Source: Gymnopus androsaceus JB14
Lineage: Eukaryota; Basidiomycota; Agaricomycetes; Agaricales; Omphalotaceae
Assembly: GCA_009733575.1 (NCBI GenBank)
Contig: ML769478.1
Span: forward strand, 142,503 to 206,502
DNA: 64,000 bases
Direction: 5' to 3'
Shown: piece by piece, positions 49,448 through 61,382 of the stretch
How positions within the stretch are numbered: the first letter of the stretch is position 1
How the letters are laid out: every line of letters starts with the position of its first letter
Made by a program: the position numbers and the translations under genes
Notes under the pieces: generated by a model
Told to the model about the DNA's origin: nothing
The model's database searches: none
What the model saw: only the letters and a program-made list of their open reading frames with translations

Positions 49448-49717
49448 CTAGACTCTACTTCGTCGACCACGAAAGAACAATCCAGATTGGAGCGGGGTTT
49501 CGTAAAATTTCTGAGCATCCTCGGGGTTTGGGAGCTCAACGTTGGCAAAGCCAGCTGGATGTCCACTGCAACTAGTGCCTAAAATTTAAGTAAAATAAAG
49601 CGAGGAAACAAAAGAGACTCACAAACATCAATGGACTTGAGACTCTCGAACCTTTCCTCAATGTCTTTGATTTCCAAACAATGCGGCAGGTTGCAAGTGT
49701 ACAAACCACGATGTCGT
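49448..49717 (-). pseudogene. RRM-protein relic, copy 2
   Basis: Reads 'GLYTCNLPHCLEIKDIEER' (RNP2 strand and first helix), 'FESLKSIDV', then after a 50-nt intron 'GHPAGFANVELPNPEDAQK' (RNP1-like strand and second helix) and 'LFFRGRRSRV' before TAG at 49448. That is a near-complete RNA-recognition motif. Compared with copy 1 the start codon is ACG instead of ATG and two bases are missing in the first strand, so it cannot start as copy 1 does. The downstream half is intact, the upstream half degraded: complementary to copy 1. Confidence 0.6.
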
Positions 49718-50297
49718 CGAGAGTTGCCTGAAGCCTGATATCATTTTGGTAGGTAAAAGAGAGGAACAAACGCGTTGGAGAAGAACGTGGAAACTGGAAA
49801 TGGGCGCTAGACCAGCGTTCCGATCTGCCGCAAGCCCTGACGGGCGCCACGATCTTCTTCTCCTACGTCTCAAAATAAAAGAAACTGTATCGTAGTAACC
49901 TAGGCATCGCCCCTGCGGATGCTTCGACTAACGAGTTGCAGACTCCTCCAGAAATGGAACAAAGAGCTTTCCTTATAAAGTTTACAGTAATCGCGGTTAC
50001 CTTGGAAGCTGTCAATCACTTGAAGCTAACCAGGAGGATCCTAACAAGCCGTGTTTGCCTCAAATTAGTACAAAGACCTCGTAGTTGGGAAAGTGATCAT
50101 CAAGCCAAAATCGAAACATATCTGTTCTGCTCGCTGATTTTAGTACTGCCTATAGATGATCAACACCAACCAAGGGGCCAACCACTCGTTATATTAAGTC
50201 TGGTGAAAGGATGGCAATTTGGAAAGGTCTATCCCTGTTCCTACCAGCGTTCGAGTTCGAGCATTGATCTCTGTATCAAAGCAGCAAGCATAGAGCC
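49718..50297. repeat. Segmental duplicate, copy 2 of two (partner at 46,736-47,200)
   Basis: Contains 'cattttggtaggtaaaagag', 'ctgccgcaagccctga', 'gctttccttataaagttta' and 'gtcaatcacttgaagct'. No gene of its own; leads into the seven-transmembrane gene. Confidence 0.65.
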
Positions 50298-51947
50298 ATG
50301 GAACATAATGAGCCCACATTGAATTTGATCAATGTATCGGTTAATTCCTCTATAGCTTTACAGATCACTCCTATTGAAGCTGTCGTGGGCGCCACTGGTC
50401 CCAACACATCTTCCACAGTTGACCTTGCCGCTATTAAAGTCTTCATTGTGCTGCAGATGTTCGGTGGAATAGGCATGCTCGTCCTTCTCTCTTCCGCATT
50501 CCTTTCTCGAACAAAGACGGTTCAACGACTCAAGGTTAAGGTCAACACCTCGAACTTCTCAATTAGTCCTATACTTCGTTCTCGCACTTGGTATAGCTTC
50601 TGTATAAGCTGGACAATCTACTGTGTTTCCTACTGCCTCTTGTTCTTTGCCAGAGAGCAGTTCAATCAGGATGAGAAACCTAGTCATGGAATATGTTTGG
50701 TTCAAGCTGCATTGATATACTCCAGTCCTCCCCTGTAAGTGTTTTTGGCCTTTCGTATGTGGCGTACAGCAGGTTAACAAAATACATAGCACGGGAGCAA
50801 CAAGTTTTTCTCTCTTTCTGGATGTTTGGTGGATGTTTCGCGCATCAACGATGGGCAAAAGGTCCGGCGGAAGTGCATTGATGACTACCGTAAGCTTCCT
50901 CTTACTCGCAGCTCCAAGCTAATGTAACCCATACTATAGCTATTCGTGGCACCGTATGCGTTCTGGGTAATCTTGACCATTGGATTCCTCATCGTGAGTA
51001 AAGATGTCTACCCTCGACTTGAGCTCACCCTTATATAGGCCGGTGGAGTTAATCCGCAAATGGTCCAACGAGACCTCGCAGTAGATCCCTACTGCGTCTT
51101 GAGCCATCCTGTTCCGTACGTCTTCGTATGCCAATTATCATTCAGCTGTGCACAATATTCACTATCCTATTCAGTCCGATATTGGCTTGCTCTCTTACTT
51201 TGGTCTTCGGTCTTGCTGTTCTTGTCATGCTGGGTACGTTCAATCCCTGTCTGCTTCACTACAATTATTACAAGTCCATTTCTAGTAATTTTGGCAGTGG
51301 GCATGTACAGGATGCGTATGCAAGTTAACCAGAACTCCGAGTCTGTCCATCCTTCTCGTTCCAAGTTCGGAATTTGCACTGAGGACAATGACAGGAGCAA
51401 AAGCGGAAACAGGGCACAGATGCTAGCTCTCATCATCCGTCTCATAACATCTGGCCTACTGGGGGTGATAGCGATAACGTGAGTAGACACTCTTCTCAAT
51501 CAACAAAGCGAAGCACGCCGATGGATTTATGTGTTTATAGGATATCTACGGTATTCGTGTTCAACCGAGCAGCGGGTTCCCGAGCAGATTTAGCATTCGC
51601 TTCGCTTCCGCCAGCTGTTGTTTTAGTTTTCGGAACCCAGAAGGTGACAACTTTTAGTACTTGAGTCCGATCTAGCTACGATCTCACTCCTTACTTAGGA
51701 CTTTCTCCTACTATGGTTTAGTCTCATTCAATGGTGTCTTCAATGCTTACCAAGTTGTTTCCACCGAGCAACGCAGGCTTCGCCCAACAATGATAAATCT
51801 AAGGAACCAGGCTCGCCCGTCAACAGTCCCTTCAATGGCGGACATGATGTTTTAGAGATGAAGATAGTACCCACTGACGTCCTTGACATTGGCAGAGGAG
51901 ACGTTGCCTTGCTTGTTCTTCCGAGAGACGTGGGTACAGGTTTTTAG
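50298..51947 (+). CDS. Seven-transmembrane, GPCR-like membrane protein
   Basis: From ATG at 50298 ('MEHNEPTLNLINVSVNSS', with N-glycosylation sites as in an extracellular N-terminus) through about seven exons to TAG at 51945. Helix-forming pieces: 'IKVFIVLQMFGGIGMLVLL', 'TWYSFCISWTIYCVSYCLL', 'GICLVQAALIYSSPPL', 'FSLFLDVWWMFRA', 'LFVAPYAFWVILTIGFLI', 'ILACSLTLVFGLAVLVML', 'LALIIRLITSGLLGVIAI' and 'ASLPPAVVLVFGTQKD'. All exon joins I traced (GT...AG, 50-70 nt introns) keep the frame. The pattern matches a family of Agaricomycete seven-transmembrane proteins often listed as GPCR-like; ligand unknown. The cytosolic tail is hydrophilic with Ser/Pro. It is present only in the second copy of the local duplication. 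Not a Ste3 pheromone receptor by sequence. Confidence 0.75.
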
Positions 51948-53977
51948 AGAAAATAGATAGCAAGAGTGACCCGGGTCACCGTCAGTCGTTCTTCGATGTA
52001 ATATATGCTACGATTGTATCGCGTTATCTATCGCTATTGTCATTGAAATCTGCTTTGGCTTTTTCGAGACGTCAATCAGGACTTAAGATAAGTGTGTGTT
52101 GGGAGTATGGCTTTCAAGCTGTAAATAAAACTTTGCTTGATCGAGCGATTTAACGCTGCACCATTAAAATCTCAAGTGCTCGAGCTCTGGAAATGAGTTC
52201 TGCGGCTCCCATCGGCTAACCTTCATCGGTCGGCGCTAGCTCCACAGGATGTAATTAAGCAGTCGAATCATGCTGATCTTCTTCCTCTTGCTCGAAAAAA
52301 GCGTATCATGGAGTAGAAATACGAACAATGTGTCGAGGAGAACTGAGGAGAGCGAGAAAGATCTTCACATCTTGAGAGACAGAAGAGGAGGTCTGCTCTA
52401 TCACTTACTCGTATACCTACACCTAGTGACACAGATCATTGGCCAAGCTTGAGCCCGTTACACCTTCCGAGTAGAAGTTTGCCTCTCTTCTTGCTCACCG
52501 ATCTCTACAAGATCACCATTATCTAAAAGGACGGAAATGATCACTTTAGTGGGCTTGTGACGGGAAAGATAGCTTTATAGTAGTGATTATGTTTCGCTTT
52601 TGTGAGTTCTGATCCTCAGGAGGCGCTAAGCGCTTCGAAGTCTTCTACTTTGCCCTCCAGAGTGTCTTTCATTATTCTCAGACCATACTTCCATGTCTGA
52701 ATCTGAATTATTATTTGTATAAATGTCTTAATTACGCTGAACCTCTTCAATTAACTCAAGGTTTTCTGCATGCTCAACAACATCTTGGAAAGAAGACCAT
52801 TCAGGGTGAAGGTTACGAGAGGTTACGGTCATACAATCTTGTCGCAATGTCAGGATCAAAACCATCCCAGGGTAAGGATACTTTTTTTTGGGGGTCAATC
52901 ATACCGATTGTATCAGAGATATTTCCGAGATATCCAACATAGTCGCAGACCATGAGGTCTCCCTGTCAGCAACCTGTCAGCCATTGCGAAGTTTTCGCCG
53001 CTGGTTTGTCCGGAAACTTAATGGAATGAAGAATCGGCCCAATGTCCAGTTTTCGAGATCATCACTGCATGTACTTTTATAGAAATTGTACGCTTTGCCC
53101 TTTAGTAGGTAACGGCCGGGCCATAAGATGTATCAACTTCACCTGGATTCAATGTACCGACTTGCTTGCTTGACAAAGCGCATGAAAACTTGTGTATCGG
53201 CTGAACCATTGTACTCAAACAGAGGTATCGGCTCTTAGTAAAGCCAACTTCACTGTTGACATCCTCGGAATCCCGGAGTAGTAAATTTTACGACGGCTTA
53301 CGCTGTATGCGTGTAAATTATTCATGGTCCTTCCAAGCCGGCTACAGTATATGGCGCAATATAATCGCTTGGCCTGTCAGCGCGTCTTCGACCCATTGGC
53401 AGTCAAGCGGGAAGGTTTACTTGTCATGCTAACAATTCGTTCCGCACAGTACCGTGACGTCGTTTGCCGTTTGCTGATGTGCAACAAAGACTCATCTGAA
53501 ACGTTTTCAGTGTTTGCTGACAGCACAGTTTGCGCTCGAGGCGCCTCACGGTTGTAAATGTCAGTATAGAGCTTCAGATGCTGGGCTTTTACGCCATTTC
53601 AAGACCTCCTTCCACTGCAGAAACTCTTGCCATAGCTCCCAAGTACCTGGCTACTTGAGATTATCCGAAATTTATTTCTGCTCACACGAAAATTCACTAG
53701 GCCAAAATAGACCGCGTGTGCGCAAAAGGGAAAGGTAAGGCCAGAATGACTCTAGGGTATGTCATGTATATTGGAAAAAAGCTTACTCCACGTACAAGCT
53801 CTAGCTTAGATAGCAGAGTAGGGCAGAGGGTAGGGTATTGAATAACAAATGGCAATCGTATGATAATAGGCAACGGGTAAAGACTGGAGCAGAGTAAATG
53901 AATAGAGTCCAACGGAGAAGGACTGTCACAGGCAGTGAATGAGAAACCCGACATGCAGTGGAGCGGCCGCCACGATT
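51948..53977. other. Gene-poor spacer between the membrane protein and hydrophobin copy 2
   Basis: No exon motif. Contains the block at about 52296-52331 shared with 47468-47503. Several short open frames (52270-52452, 52715-52955, 53324-53557) are unsupported. Confidence 0.45.
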
Positions 53978-54577
53978 TTAAAGTGTAACTGAAACAACAA
54001 ATGCATCAGACGCAGTCTCAGAGCACGACAGGCACGAAAAACGTATACGTACTGGGGATACAGCCGATAGAAATAAGGCCACCGTGGCTGTTATCACTGC
54101 AGCAAACAGTTTGAGCGGAGCTGTAAGGTAAAAGGTCAGTTTCTTAGATGCTGCTAATGAGAAGAGCAAAACACCAACCAAGTGCTGCCAATGCCGCCCA
54201 GAAGGCTCACGGGGGTACATGTTAAACCGACGAGGACGTCGACGGTGGGGAGTGTAATACCCAGCAATTGGAGAAGTTCAGCAACGAGGGGTCCGATTCA
54301 GCAGTTCCGGTAGAATCACAGCACTGAACGGGCCCGGTCGAACAGCTAGGAGGCGAGCCTGAGGGGCTCGACCTTTTAGCACCTATCAAGTCGTTTCAGC
54401 TGGAACTACCCAGAAGAACTTGAGCAGACGTACCGTATGAAGGAGTCCCGTTTCGCTTTTGAGGAGCAAGAGGAGGAAGTCCACGGGCCAGACGCTCTCC
54501 GTTAGTTCCCGGAACGGCGACGCAGAGACAGAAGCAACGACAGTGAAGGCAACAGCAAGAACAGAGGTGAACTTCAT
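53978..54577 (-). pseudogene. Class I hydrophobin, copy 2 (two one-base deletions)
   Basis: Homologous to copy 1 along its whole length. Signal peptide 'MKFTSVLAVAFTVVASVSA' (ATG at 54577). In shifted frames the eight-Cys pattern remains: 'SCSTGPVQCC' (C1-C3), 'LLQLLGITLPTVDVLVGL' and 'TCTPVSLLGGIGSTC' (C4, C5), 'SAQTVCCSDNSHGGLISIG' and 'CIPITL' (C6-C8) before TAA at 53978, a textbook class I ending. Two single-base deletions break the frame: one just after the signal peptide ('ccgggaac' where copy 1 has 'cccgggaaac') and one before 'LLQLLG' ('ctgaactt' where 'ctggaactt' is expected). Introns and splice sites are intact. Either a recent pseudogene or uncorrected sequencing errors; the preserved codon wording favours recent loss or error. 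Confidence 0.75.
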
Positions 54578-56656
54578 GACCGTTACTTGTGTGAGGGACC
54601 TGGAGGGAACTATCGAGCGCGTTTACGAGGCAGCATATTTATATGGAATTCTTCCAAGGGATGCCGACAAAGGATGTCGAGTTGTTAACTCCGCAAAGAT
54701 TCGAGAAAAAAAATTGAAACATTTCATTTACTCGGAGACTATGATCCCCATCACATGCAGGCGCTCCAGGCCAAGTTCGCCGAAGTATTTGCATACCGTG
54801 GCAGTTGCAGTTGAATCAGAAGTTACGCGAGCATGATGTTTGAAGGAACCAGCATACATACATGGAGCTGCGCTGAAGATTTACGTGGATAATTAATCAT
54901 TTCGAGGATGGCAAAGAGACAGCGAATCGCAGTGTACAATATGGGAGGTTTGATGCAGCCGCTGCTAAGTATTGACTGTCAAAGCAGCGCCGAGGTGGGT
55001 TTTAAAATTCAAGAGTACTTTCAATTGGTTAGCATTTGGAACAATACATAAGATTTGTGAGCTCGAGACGGATTGAGAAACTAGGCAAACTCACCTGCAA
55101 CCCATTCTCCTTCTCCGTGATGCCTTACATCCCTTGCGGAGACCTCCGAAGGCCTGCTTCGGTAGTCAAGTATGCAGCTATATCAATACTGACCGCTAGT
55201 GTCGTACATATGTCCATCACTATAATAGAATCCTACTAATAAGTACTTATCGATTGCGGGATGACCATGCTACCATGCTGACAACAAACGGTATTTGCAT
55301 TCAAACCTCTTCAAACCATATCCCCCCAAGCCCATCGCCGCTTCTTGCTTCTTGCGCCACCGAAAACTTTCTCGCAGCAGTCACCTTTACCTGGGCACCC
55401 TGCATCCACCCCACCACTCGGTAGAGAAGAACTATATCAAAACATGACATACCACGGCAATGTCCACAAAGTTATACAGTTCTGCGAAGCTCAGTCATGA
55501 TGCCATAACTTTTCAGTGAATTGAACGACGGGCCTTCAACTTGAAAAATACTTAAATCTTATTCGCGGGTTCCCATGACTAGGTGCACATAGAAGGGAGT
55601 TATCTTGCTTTCTTTTCGCTCTGGAAGAGGATGGAGAGGATGGCAAATGGGCAGAGCGCGCTCAGTAATAATAATAGAAGACAGAAATCTTCCGCTCGCG
55701 GGCATTCACTATCCAATAAAGTGAGCCTGGAACTGCCTGGAATCATTAGTTAGCGTAACTTACCAGTGCTGGATCAGCCCCAAGTTCGTCTTGTCGAACA
55801 ACATAGGCTTGATTTATCTCGTTTCTTCATATCGACGTATAAGCTATATAAAGATCGTTCAACAGAAAAGAAGATGATGGTTTTGGTCAAACCGTCAGCG
55901 GGCGGGAGACTTGGCGCCTAATCAGGAATGTCCTTCCGTCTCCAATCCGTCTCCGCTCTGGGTAAGCCGAATACAAATATACCTTGTCCTCTTGCGTGGA
56001 GCATCCCTCCCTGGAAAATGGGATCCAAATACGAAGACCCCCTCCTTGAGAAATCGCCAGACTGCGTCGTTAATCAACAAGCCGGGTGTCGTAGGCTGGC
56101 TGCGTTACTATTAGGCACAGCAACAAGCAACAAACATTAAAAAAACGAGCTGGGAAGCAAACTTGGGGTAAATTCCTTGTTGTGAAAAAGGATGCTAAGG
56201 AGTTTGAGTGTGTCCCACTTGTTATGATGTCCCGGTACTGGCACCCGAGGGATGGAGTAGAAAACCAGTGATAGTCCAAGTATATAATGTTGAATATTTG
56301 TCGTCAATCGCGAACGAAAGCATCATCTGAGTCGCTTGTTGAAAGACAAAATGAGCACTCAACTCAAAGCGTTGAGCCATAGTACGACTAGTCACATAAA
56401 GGTGTGATTAGATGCACTTGCAAGCGCTAAGCGTTTCTACTTAAACTTCATCTGCTCTCATTCACATTGGAGCAAGAATGGTCCCAAAATAAATCAAAAT
56501 AAATCGTCTAGACTACGGATTATATGTTCTATGCGCCTAACCGCTAACATGCTTCGCTTCTGGCTGATGGATGACGGTGGATGGAGTCCTTGACGTCAGG
56601 TGTGTAAATTCAAAGTCGATATAATATCTCCATCTCAACGGGCTCTTCGTAGCAAT
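54578..56656. other. Intergenic region; no supported gene
   Basis: Contains the duplicated hydrophobin promoter (TATA-like 54634-54644 on the minus strand). Frames at 55036-55239 and 55911-56140 lack motifs. Confidence 0.45.
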
Positions 56657-59600
56657 ATGTCTTCTCCGTCTCAACAAGGAGAGCAAAGCTCTGGAGACAC
56701 CAAGACGGACAATGGACACGCGAATGGCCGGCAAGTCACAGATCCTATAACGCATCTACCTATTTCTACCCATGACTGGACCGACGTTGAGCTCGAACAA
56801 ATACCGCCTCCTTATTCCGACTCGCAGGCGACAGAAGGAATGGACAAGAAGGAAGTGAACAACCAGCGTCACGTCGGAATGGAGCAGGTCGTTCGGGAAG
56901 AGACAAGCAAAGGCTGGTGGGAGGAGGATACTTCTGGTCGGACGCGTATGGCCGTTGTGGCTGCTGTTTCTGTGTCAATAGGTGGATACTCGACTTTGAT
57001 CCTTTCCAAAATTCTTGGTCGGGTTTTTGGCAGCAGCGGTGGCTTGGGTGTCATCGATATCTTGATTGGAAGCGTTGGCTGTACGCTTCTCGCGCTTGCT
57101 GCTGCGTTTATCGTGCTTCGTCAAGATACCAAGGAAGAGCAAAAAGATGAAAAGGAGGTCTGTACACGGCATGCTATTCTTCTAATATCTACTCAACATT
57201 CTCCAGGAGCCTTGGAAGAAACCCTCCGCACAGGAAAATCCCGAAAGCGCTGTCTGGCTCAACTCTTTTCTCGATACTCTATGGCCCATCGTAAATCCTT
57301 CTCTATTCACTGCAGTCTCCGACATGCTCGAAGACGCACTCCAGGCTTCCCTACCCAAGATGATTCACGCAGTGCGCGTCGCCGATATAGGCCAGGGCTC
57401 TGAGCCCCTGCGAATACTAGGCATCAGATGGCTGGATAGTGCTGACGCGTCCAAGGAGCGCGATGGACTAGTTGCCGAAGAGGGAGATTTCGTCCACTTT
57501 GAGGCCTCCGTGGCATATCGCGCCAAGTCTCAAAGCTCATCCCTAAAGGGTCGTTCAGCAAACCTCCACATGTTGATGCAATTCTGGCTTACCGGTGGAA
57601 TCGTCCTCCCCGTCTGGGTCGACGTCACCGGCATACTCAGTACCGCCCGAGTACGGATTCATCTAACACCAAACCCACCGTTTTTGTCTGTGATGACTTT
57701 GACGCTTCTTGGTCAACCAAAGGTTTCGGTCACCGCGACGCCGTTGGCCAAGAATTTTCTGAATGTGATGGACGTACCTGGGCTTTCGGGATGGTTGCAC
57801 AAGAGCATTGACGCTGCGATATCAGAGTATGTCGCTCCACGCAGTTTGACTATGGATCTGAAGACGCTGTTGATGGGGAGGGAGAAGATGGATACAGAGG
57901 CGCATGGGATTTTATGGATTACTATCAAATGCGCAGAGGGGTTTAAAAATGGGGATGGTATTGAGGTGTGGAAGAGTGAAGACGGTAGAAAGGGTGATGT
58001 TTACGTTACTGCTCGCTGGGGAAAGTGGGGAAAACCTCTTTGGTCTACGAGGTGAGTTTAAACCCCTTCTAATCATGTGTAATGCTAATCATCTCCTAGA
58101 ATCATACAGAACGAAGGTCATCCAGCTTGGGTCGAAAGCACGACTTTACTGGTCGCTCCTGCAGAACTCAACGCCCAGGAAAGGCTCAAGCTCCAACTAT
58201 GGGATTCCGACCGATTCACCGCAGATGACAACCTCGGCACCGTCGAAGTACCTCTATTCGATATCATGCGCTCTTCCGACACACGAAATCGCATCGGCCA
58301 TCGCCAAGACCGCTTTCGCTCCGACGACGGTAAATCAGAGTGGCCGGGCACCCTTACTTGGTCCGTCGGTTACTTTGCCAAAACGACTCTCGAGCAGCAT
58401 CTGGCGCACAAGGAGGATGAGAATGTCGAAGAGTTGAAGAAGAATATCGAGGAGGAGGCACAGGCTAAACTGCGCGAGGCCGAGACACGGAAGCAAGGCG
58501 AGGCGGGTGAAAAGGGTGAAATTGAACAGCAGAAAAAGGAAGATTTGCGTGAAAGGACGGAAGAGATCGTCTCTGGGACTCCTCCGTCCGCCGACTGGCC
58601 AGCGGGGATACTGAGCGTCCGTATAGAGCAGATTAATGGTGTGGAGGTTGATAATCCCAGGAAGTCTGGGTCCAAGACGACGAAAAACCAAGAGGATAAT
58701 GTTGAGCATGAGGAGGGTGACGATCTGCCCAGTCCTTATTGCACTATTGTCATCAACCATGCAAAGGTTTACAAGACTAGGACAAAGATGAAGGCGAATA
58801 ATCCATACGTGCGTATACATAATCTTTTTGTTATTTATCTAACTGACATTTCATCTAGTACGACGCTGGCACCGAACGATTCATTAAGAACTGGTCCACT
58901 AGCATTGTCATGATCGCCGTCCGCGACTCCCGGTTACACGAAGTCGATCCACTCATCGGTGTCGTCGTACTCCCTCTCCGACAACTCTTCACCGACCGCG
59001 GCCGATCGCAGGTGACCGACTCATTCCCTCTCGTCGGCGGTATGGGCTACGGGAGACTCAAATGCTCCGTGATGTTCCGTAGCGTGCAGCTCCAGCCATC
59101 ACCTGAGGATATACATATTCCTCGGGAAATGTTGGGTTGGGATGTGGGCACGCTTGAACTCAACGTCGAGACTATACGCGCCTCTGGGGACCTTCCAGAT
59201 GACCTCAAATCCGCCAGGATATTGTTCCGCACACTGTATGGCCGAGAAAAAGCCCTTCCCGCTGACAACGGCGGCTGGCGTCAGAAGAAAAACAGACCGA
59301 TCCGACTTGCGGTTAAGAACCGCTACGCGTCTTGCCTTCTCATCCAGTTCCGCAAAACTGCGCTGGGACCAGACAAGACGCCTGCTTTTGGCACGCTGTG
59401 GTTGAAAGGCATACCAGATGTGGAGGAAGCCACTGTGCGCATTGCTGTGAGGCGGAAGCAGGGGAAGGATATGGTACGCGGACGGTTCAATGCTAGTGAG
59501 GATATTGGCGAGAAGCTCGGCGAGTTGGAGTTGAGGGTGAGGTTTTGGCCGGGTTTGAGCGGGTATCATCATTATTTGGCGGATAAGGATCCTGCGATGG

Positions 59601-59977
59601 CTGATGTTATGGAAGTTTTGGACGCTGCGGAAGATTCGGAGGAGGTTTCGAGGGATATGTTGTATGAGGAAGGAAATGATGAGTCGTCTGAATCCAGTGA
59701 TGATTCAGACTCGGAGGATGGTGAACAGGAAGAGGAGGGAGACAAAGGCGAAGGTGAAGGCGGGAGAGTGAACAACATCAAAACTACGATGAAGGACTAT
59801 AACAGGCGCAAAGGAGAATTACACAGAAAGCATCGAGGGCTGATGCAATGGAGTGCTGCGAGAAAGGTTGCGTGGATTACGCGGGGTACGGAGGTGGAGG
59901 CTAAGAAGATGAAGAATAAGATTGTGGGCAAGCTGAAGCATCAGCAGAAGGATGGTGGAGTTGAGAAGGAGGTTTGA
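56657..59977 (+). CDS. Mug190/tricalbin-like protein with SMP-type and C2 domains
   Basis: Four exons (56657-57157, 57207-58051, 58100-58808, 58859-59977) join in frame to about 1,050 residues. Start chosen at the second ATG ('MSSPSQQGEQSSG'). Features in order: acidic N-terminus with 'PISTHDWTDVELEQIPPPY'; two hydrophobic segments (about residues 95-165) forming a membrane hairpin; an SMP-like lipid-binding region beginning 'WLNSFLDTLWPIVNPSLF' and including 'ILGIRWLDS' and 'LHMLMQFWLTGGIVLPVWV'; then C2 domains ('GILWITIKCAEGF', 'LKLQLWDSDRFTADDNLGT', 'ILSVRIEQINGVEVDNP', 'IVMIAVRDSRLHEVDPLIG'), a coiled coil ('VEELKKNIEEEAQAKLREA') and an acidic then basic C-terminus. Such proteins sit at ER-plasma membrane contacts and move lipids; S. 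pombe mug190 is the closest type I recall. Intact. Confidence 0.85.
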
Positions 59978-60345
59978 TTGCTGGACTTGGGGACATTGTA
60001 CATTACCTATGTATTTATAGACTTGATTAGTTTTCTCAAGACTATGGCAATAATAGTCATTAGCCTCAGCAAACTCACTTCATCCATGGAACTACTAGGC
60101 AAAGGTGCAGTGGTTATGGAAGCTAAGTTACCTGAAGCCATAGCTCAATTGCCAATGAACATTCTCAAGTATGGACTCTGGAATACACTTGAGACACAGA
60201 TTTATGAGCACTTTATAGCAACCTCCAATTTGGCAATAATAATGTGCAAAAAATCTGATAAAGTATATTACCATAATAGTGGGTAAAAATTATCTCTCAG
60301 TACACCACCCTTTTAGAATACACTCTTTTCCCCAACCTACTTGAC
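59978..60345. other. 3' flank of the Mug190-like gene, grading into repeats
   Basis: AT-rich; an open frame at 59978-60286 has no motif. Transition from unique to repetitive DNA occurs near 60,000-60,300. Confidence 0.4.
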
Positions 60346-60620
60346 ATCTCAAGTACACCACCCCTTATTCCTATGGGTACATGTTACCCCTTCATAACCT
60401 ATGTACAACTGCACCCTATGTTTGATCTCAGTGCATGTTATGTACTCCCAACCTATATTGAATCATAACCTACATCTGAGCTCAGTACATGTACCCAATG
60501 CAACCTATGTTCAACCCCAATCAATGTTTGAACTCAGTACATGCCATGTATTCACAGCCTATGTTGAACTTGAATCATAACCTATCTTCAATCTCAGTAC
60601 ATGTTGCCTCAGTTTTGTCT
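60346..60620. repeat. Degenerate short tandem repeats (cctatgtt..cagtacatg units)
   Basis: Units containing 'aacctatgtt', 'caat/aatc' and 'ctcagtacatgt' recur about every 40-60 bp with heavy divergence. Looks like an old minisatellite or the subterminal part of a transposon. Confidence 0.5.
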
Positions 60621-60717
60621 TCACATTCCTCAGTCTTCCTTCTTATACTGGGCTCTTCATACAATTATAAACCTATGTATAAATCCTTTTTAATCCCTTT
60701 ACTTTATACACACTGCA

Positions 60718-61331
60718 TCAGCAAAACCTGGGTAATGGTCATAGCAGCCATAGCAAGCCATAGTGCTCTACCACACTATGGCTTCTATGGCCTGCTATGG
60801 CTTGCTATGAGCTCCTGTGGGATTTCTGAGTGTTCAAAACAACTGTCAACCATTTGACAGCTATCATTCTCTCCCACTAACCATATATAAGAATCAGCAC
60901 ATCCAGTGTGCATTGTTGCAACTTCCCCAATTTTTCCAAGTCAATACTGAGTTGCAACTTGGGTTTTGGTCTCCAATATTTTGGTGAGGGCTACCGCTTA
61001 CTGTAGTATATGTAAGAACTAGTACTTTAGTTATACTAGTTTTGCCACACTATTGTACTATGTGTACTACCATGAACATGCCAATATAATATTATAAGAT
61101 TATGATTATTTGGGTTCAGTGAGTGAGGGAAGTGATTTCAAAGGAAGGATATATTTAGTTTTGACATGAACAGCTGACAGACAACATGCCATGAAATATA
61201 CAATCCATACCATAACAGTCCATAGCAATTCATAGCTCTGGACAGATGAGGACCTTGCTATGGGTGCTATGGGTGCTATGAGCACTGCACAGAGCTGTCC
61301 AGCTCTGTCCAGTTCACCCAGGTTTTGCTGA
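60718..61331. mobile_element. 614-bp inverted-repeat element rich in ccatagca motifs
   Basis: Ends are perfect inverted 16-mers ('tcagcaaaacctgggt'), and the inner sides hold many copies of 'ccatagca/tgctatgg' in both orientations. No transposase inside. No target duplication recognised, so borders are provisional. Confidence 0.6.
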
Positions 61332-61374
61332 CATGCCAACTTTACCCTCCAGCAAGTCATTGTCACTTGAGCTA

Positions 61375-61382
61375 GGTGTGAT
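61375..61382. repeat. Target-site duplication, left copy (ggtgtgat)
   Basis: Eight bases 'ggtgtgat' directly precede the element at 61383 and are repeated exactly at 61879-61886. Confidence 0.85.

Noticed and set aside
50298..51947. Ste3-type pheromone receptor / mating-type locus
   Set aside because: The helices do not show Ste3 wording, and no pheromone precursor (short gene ending in CAAX) or homeodomain pair was seen nearby; the only CAAX end found belongs to the UBL3-like protein.
58335..58820. 161-residue minus-strand Leu-rich frame resembling a membrane protein
   Set aside because: Antisense to the Mug190-like coiled-coil and C2 region; Leu/Phe richness is the complement of Glu/Lys codons.
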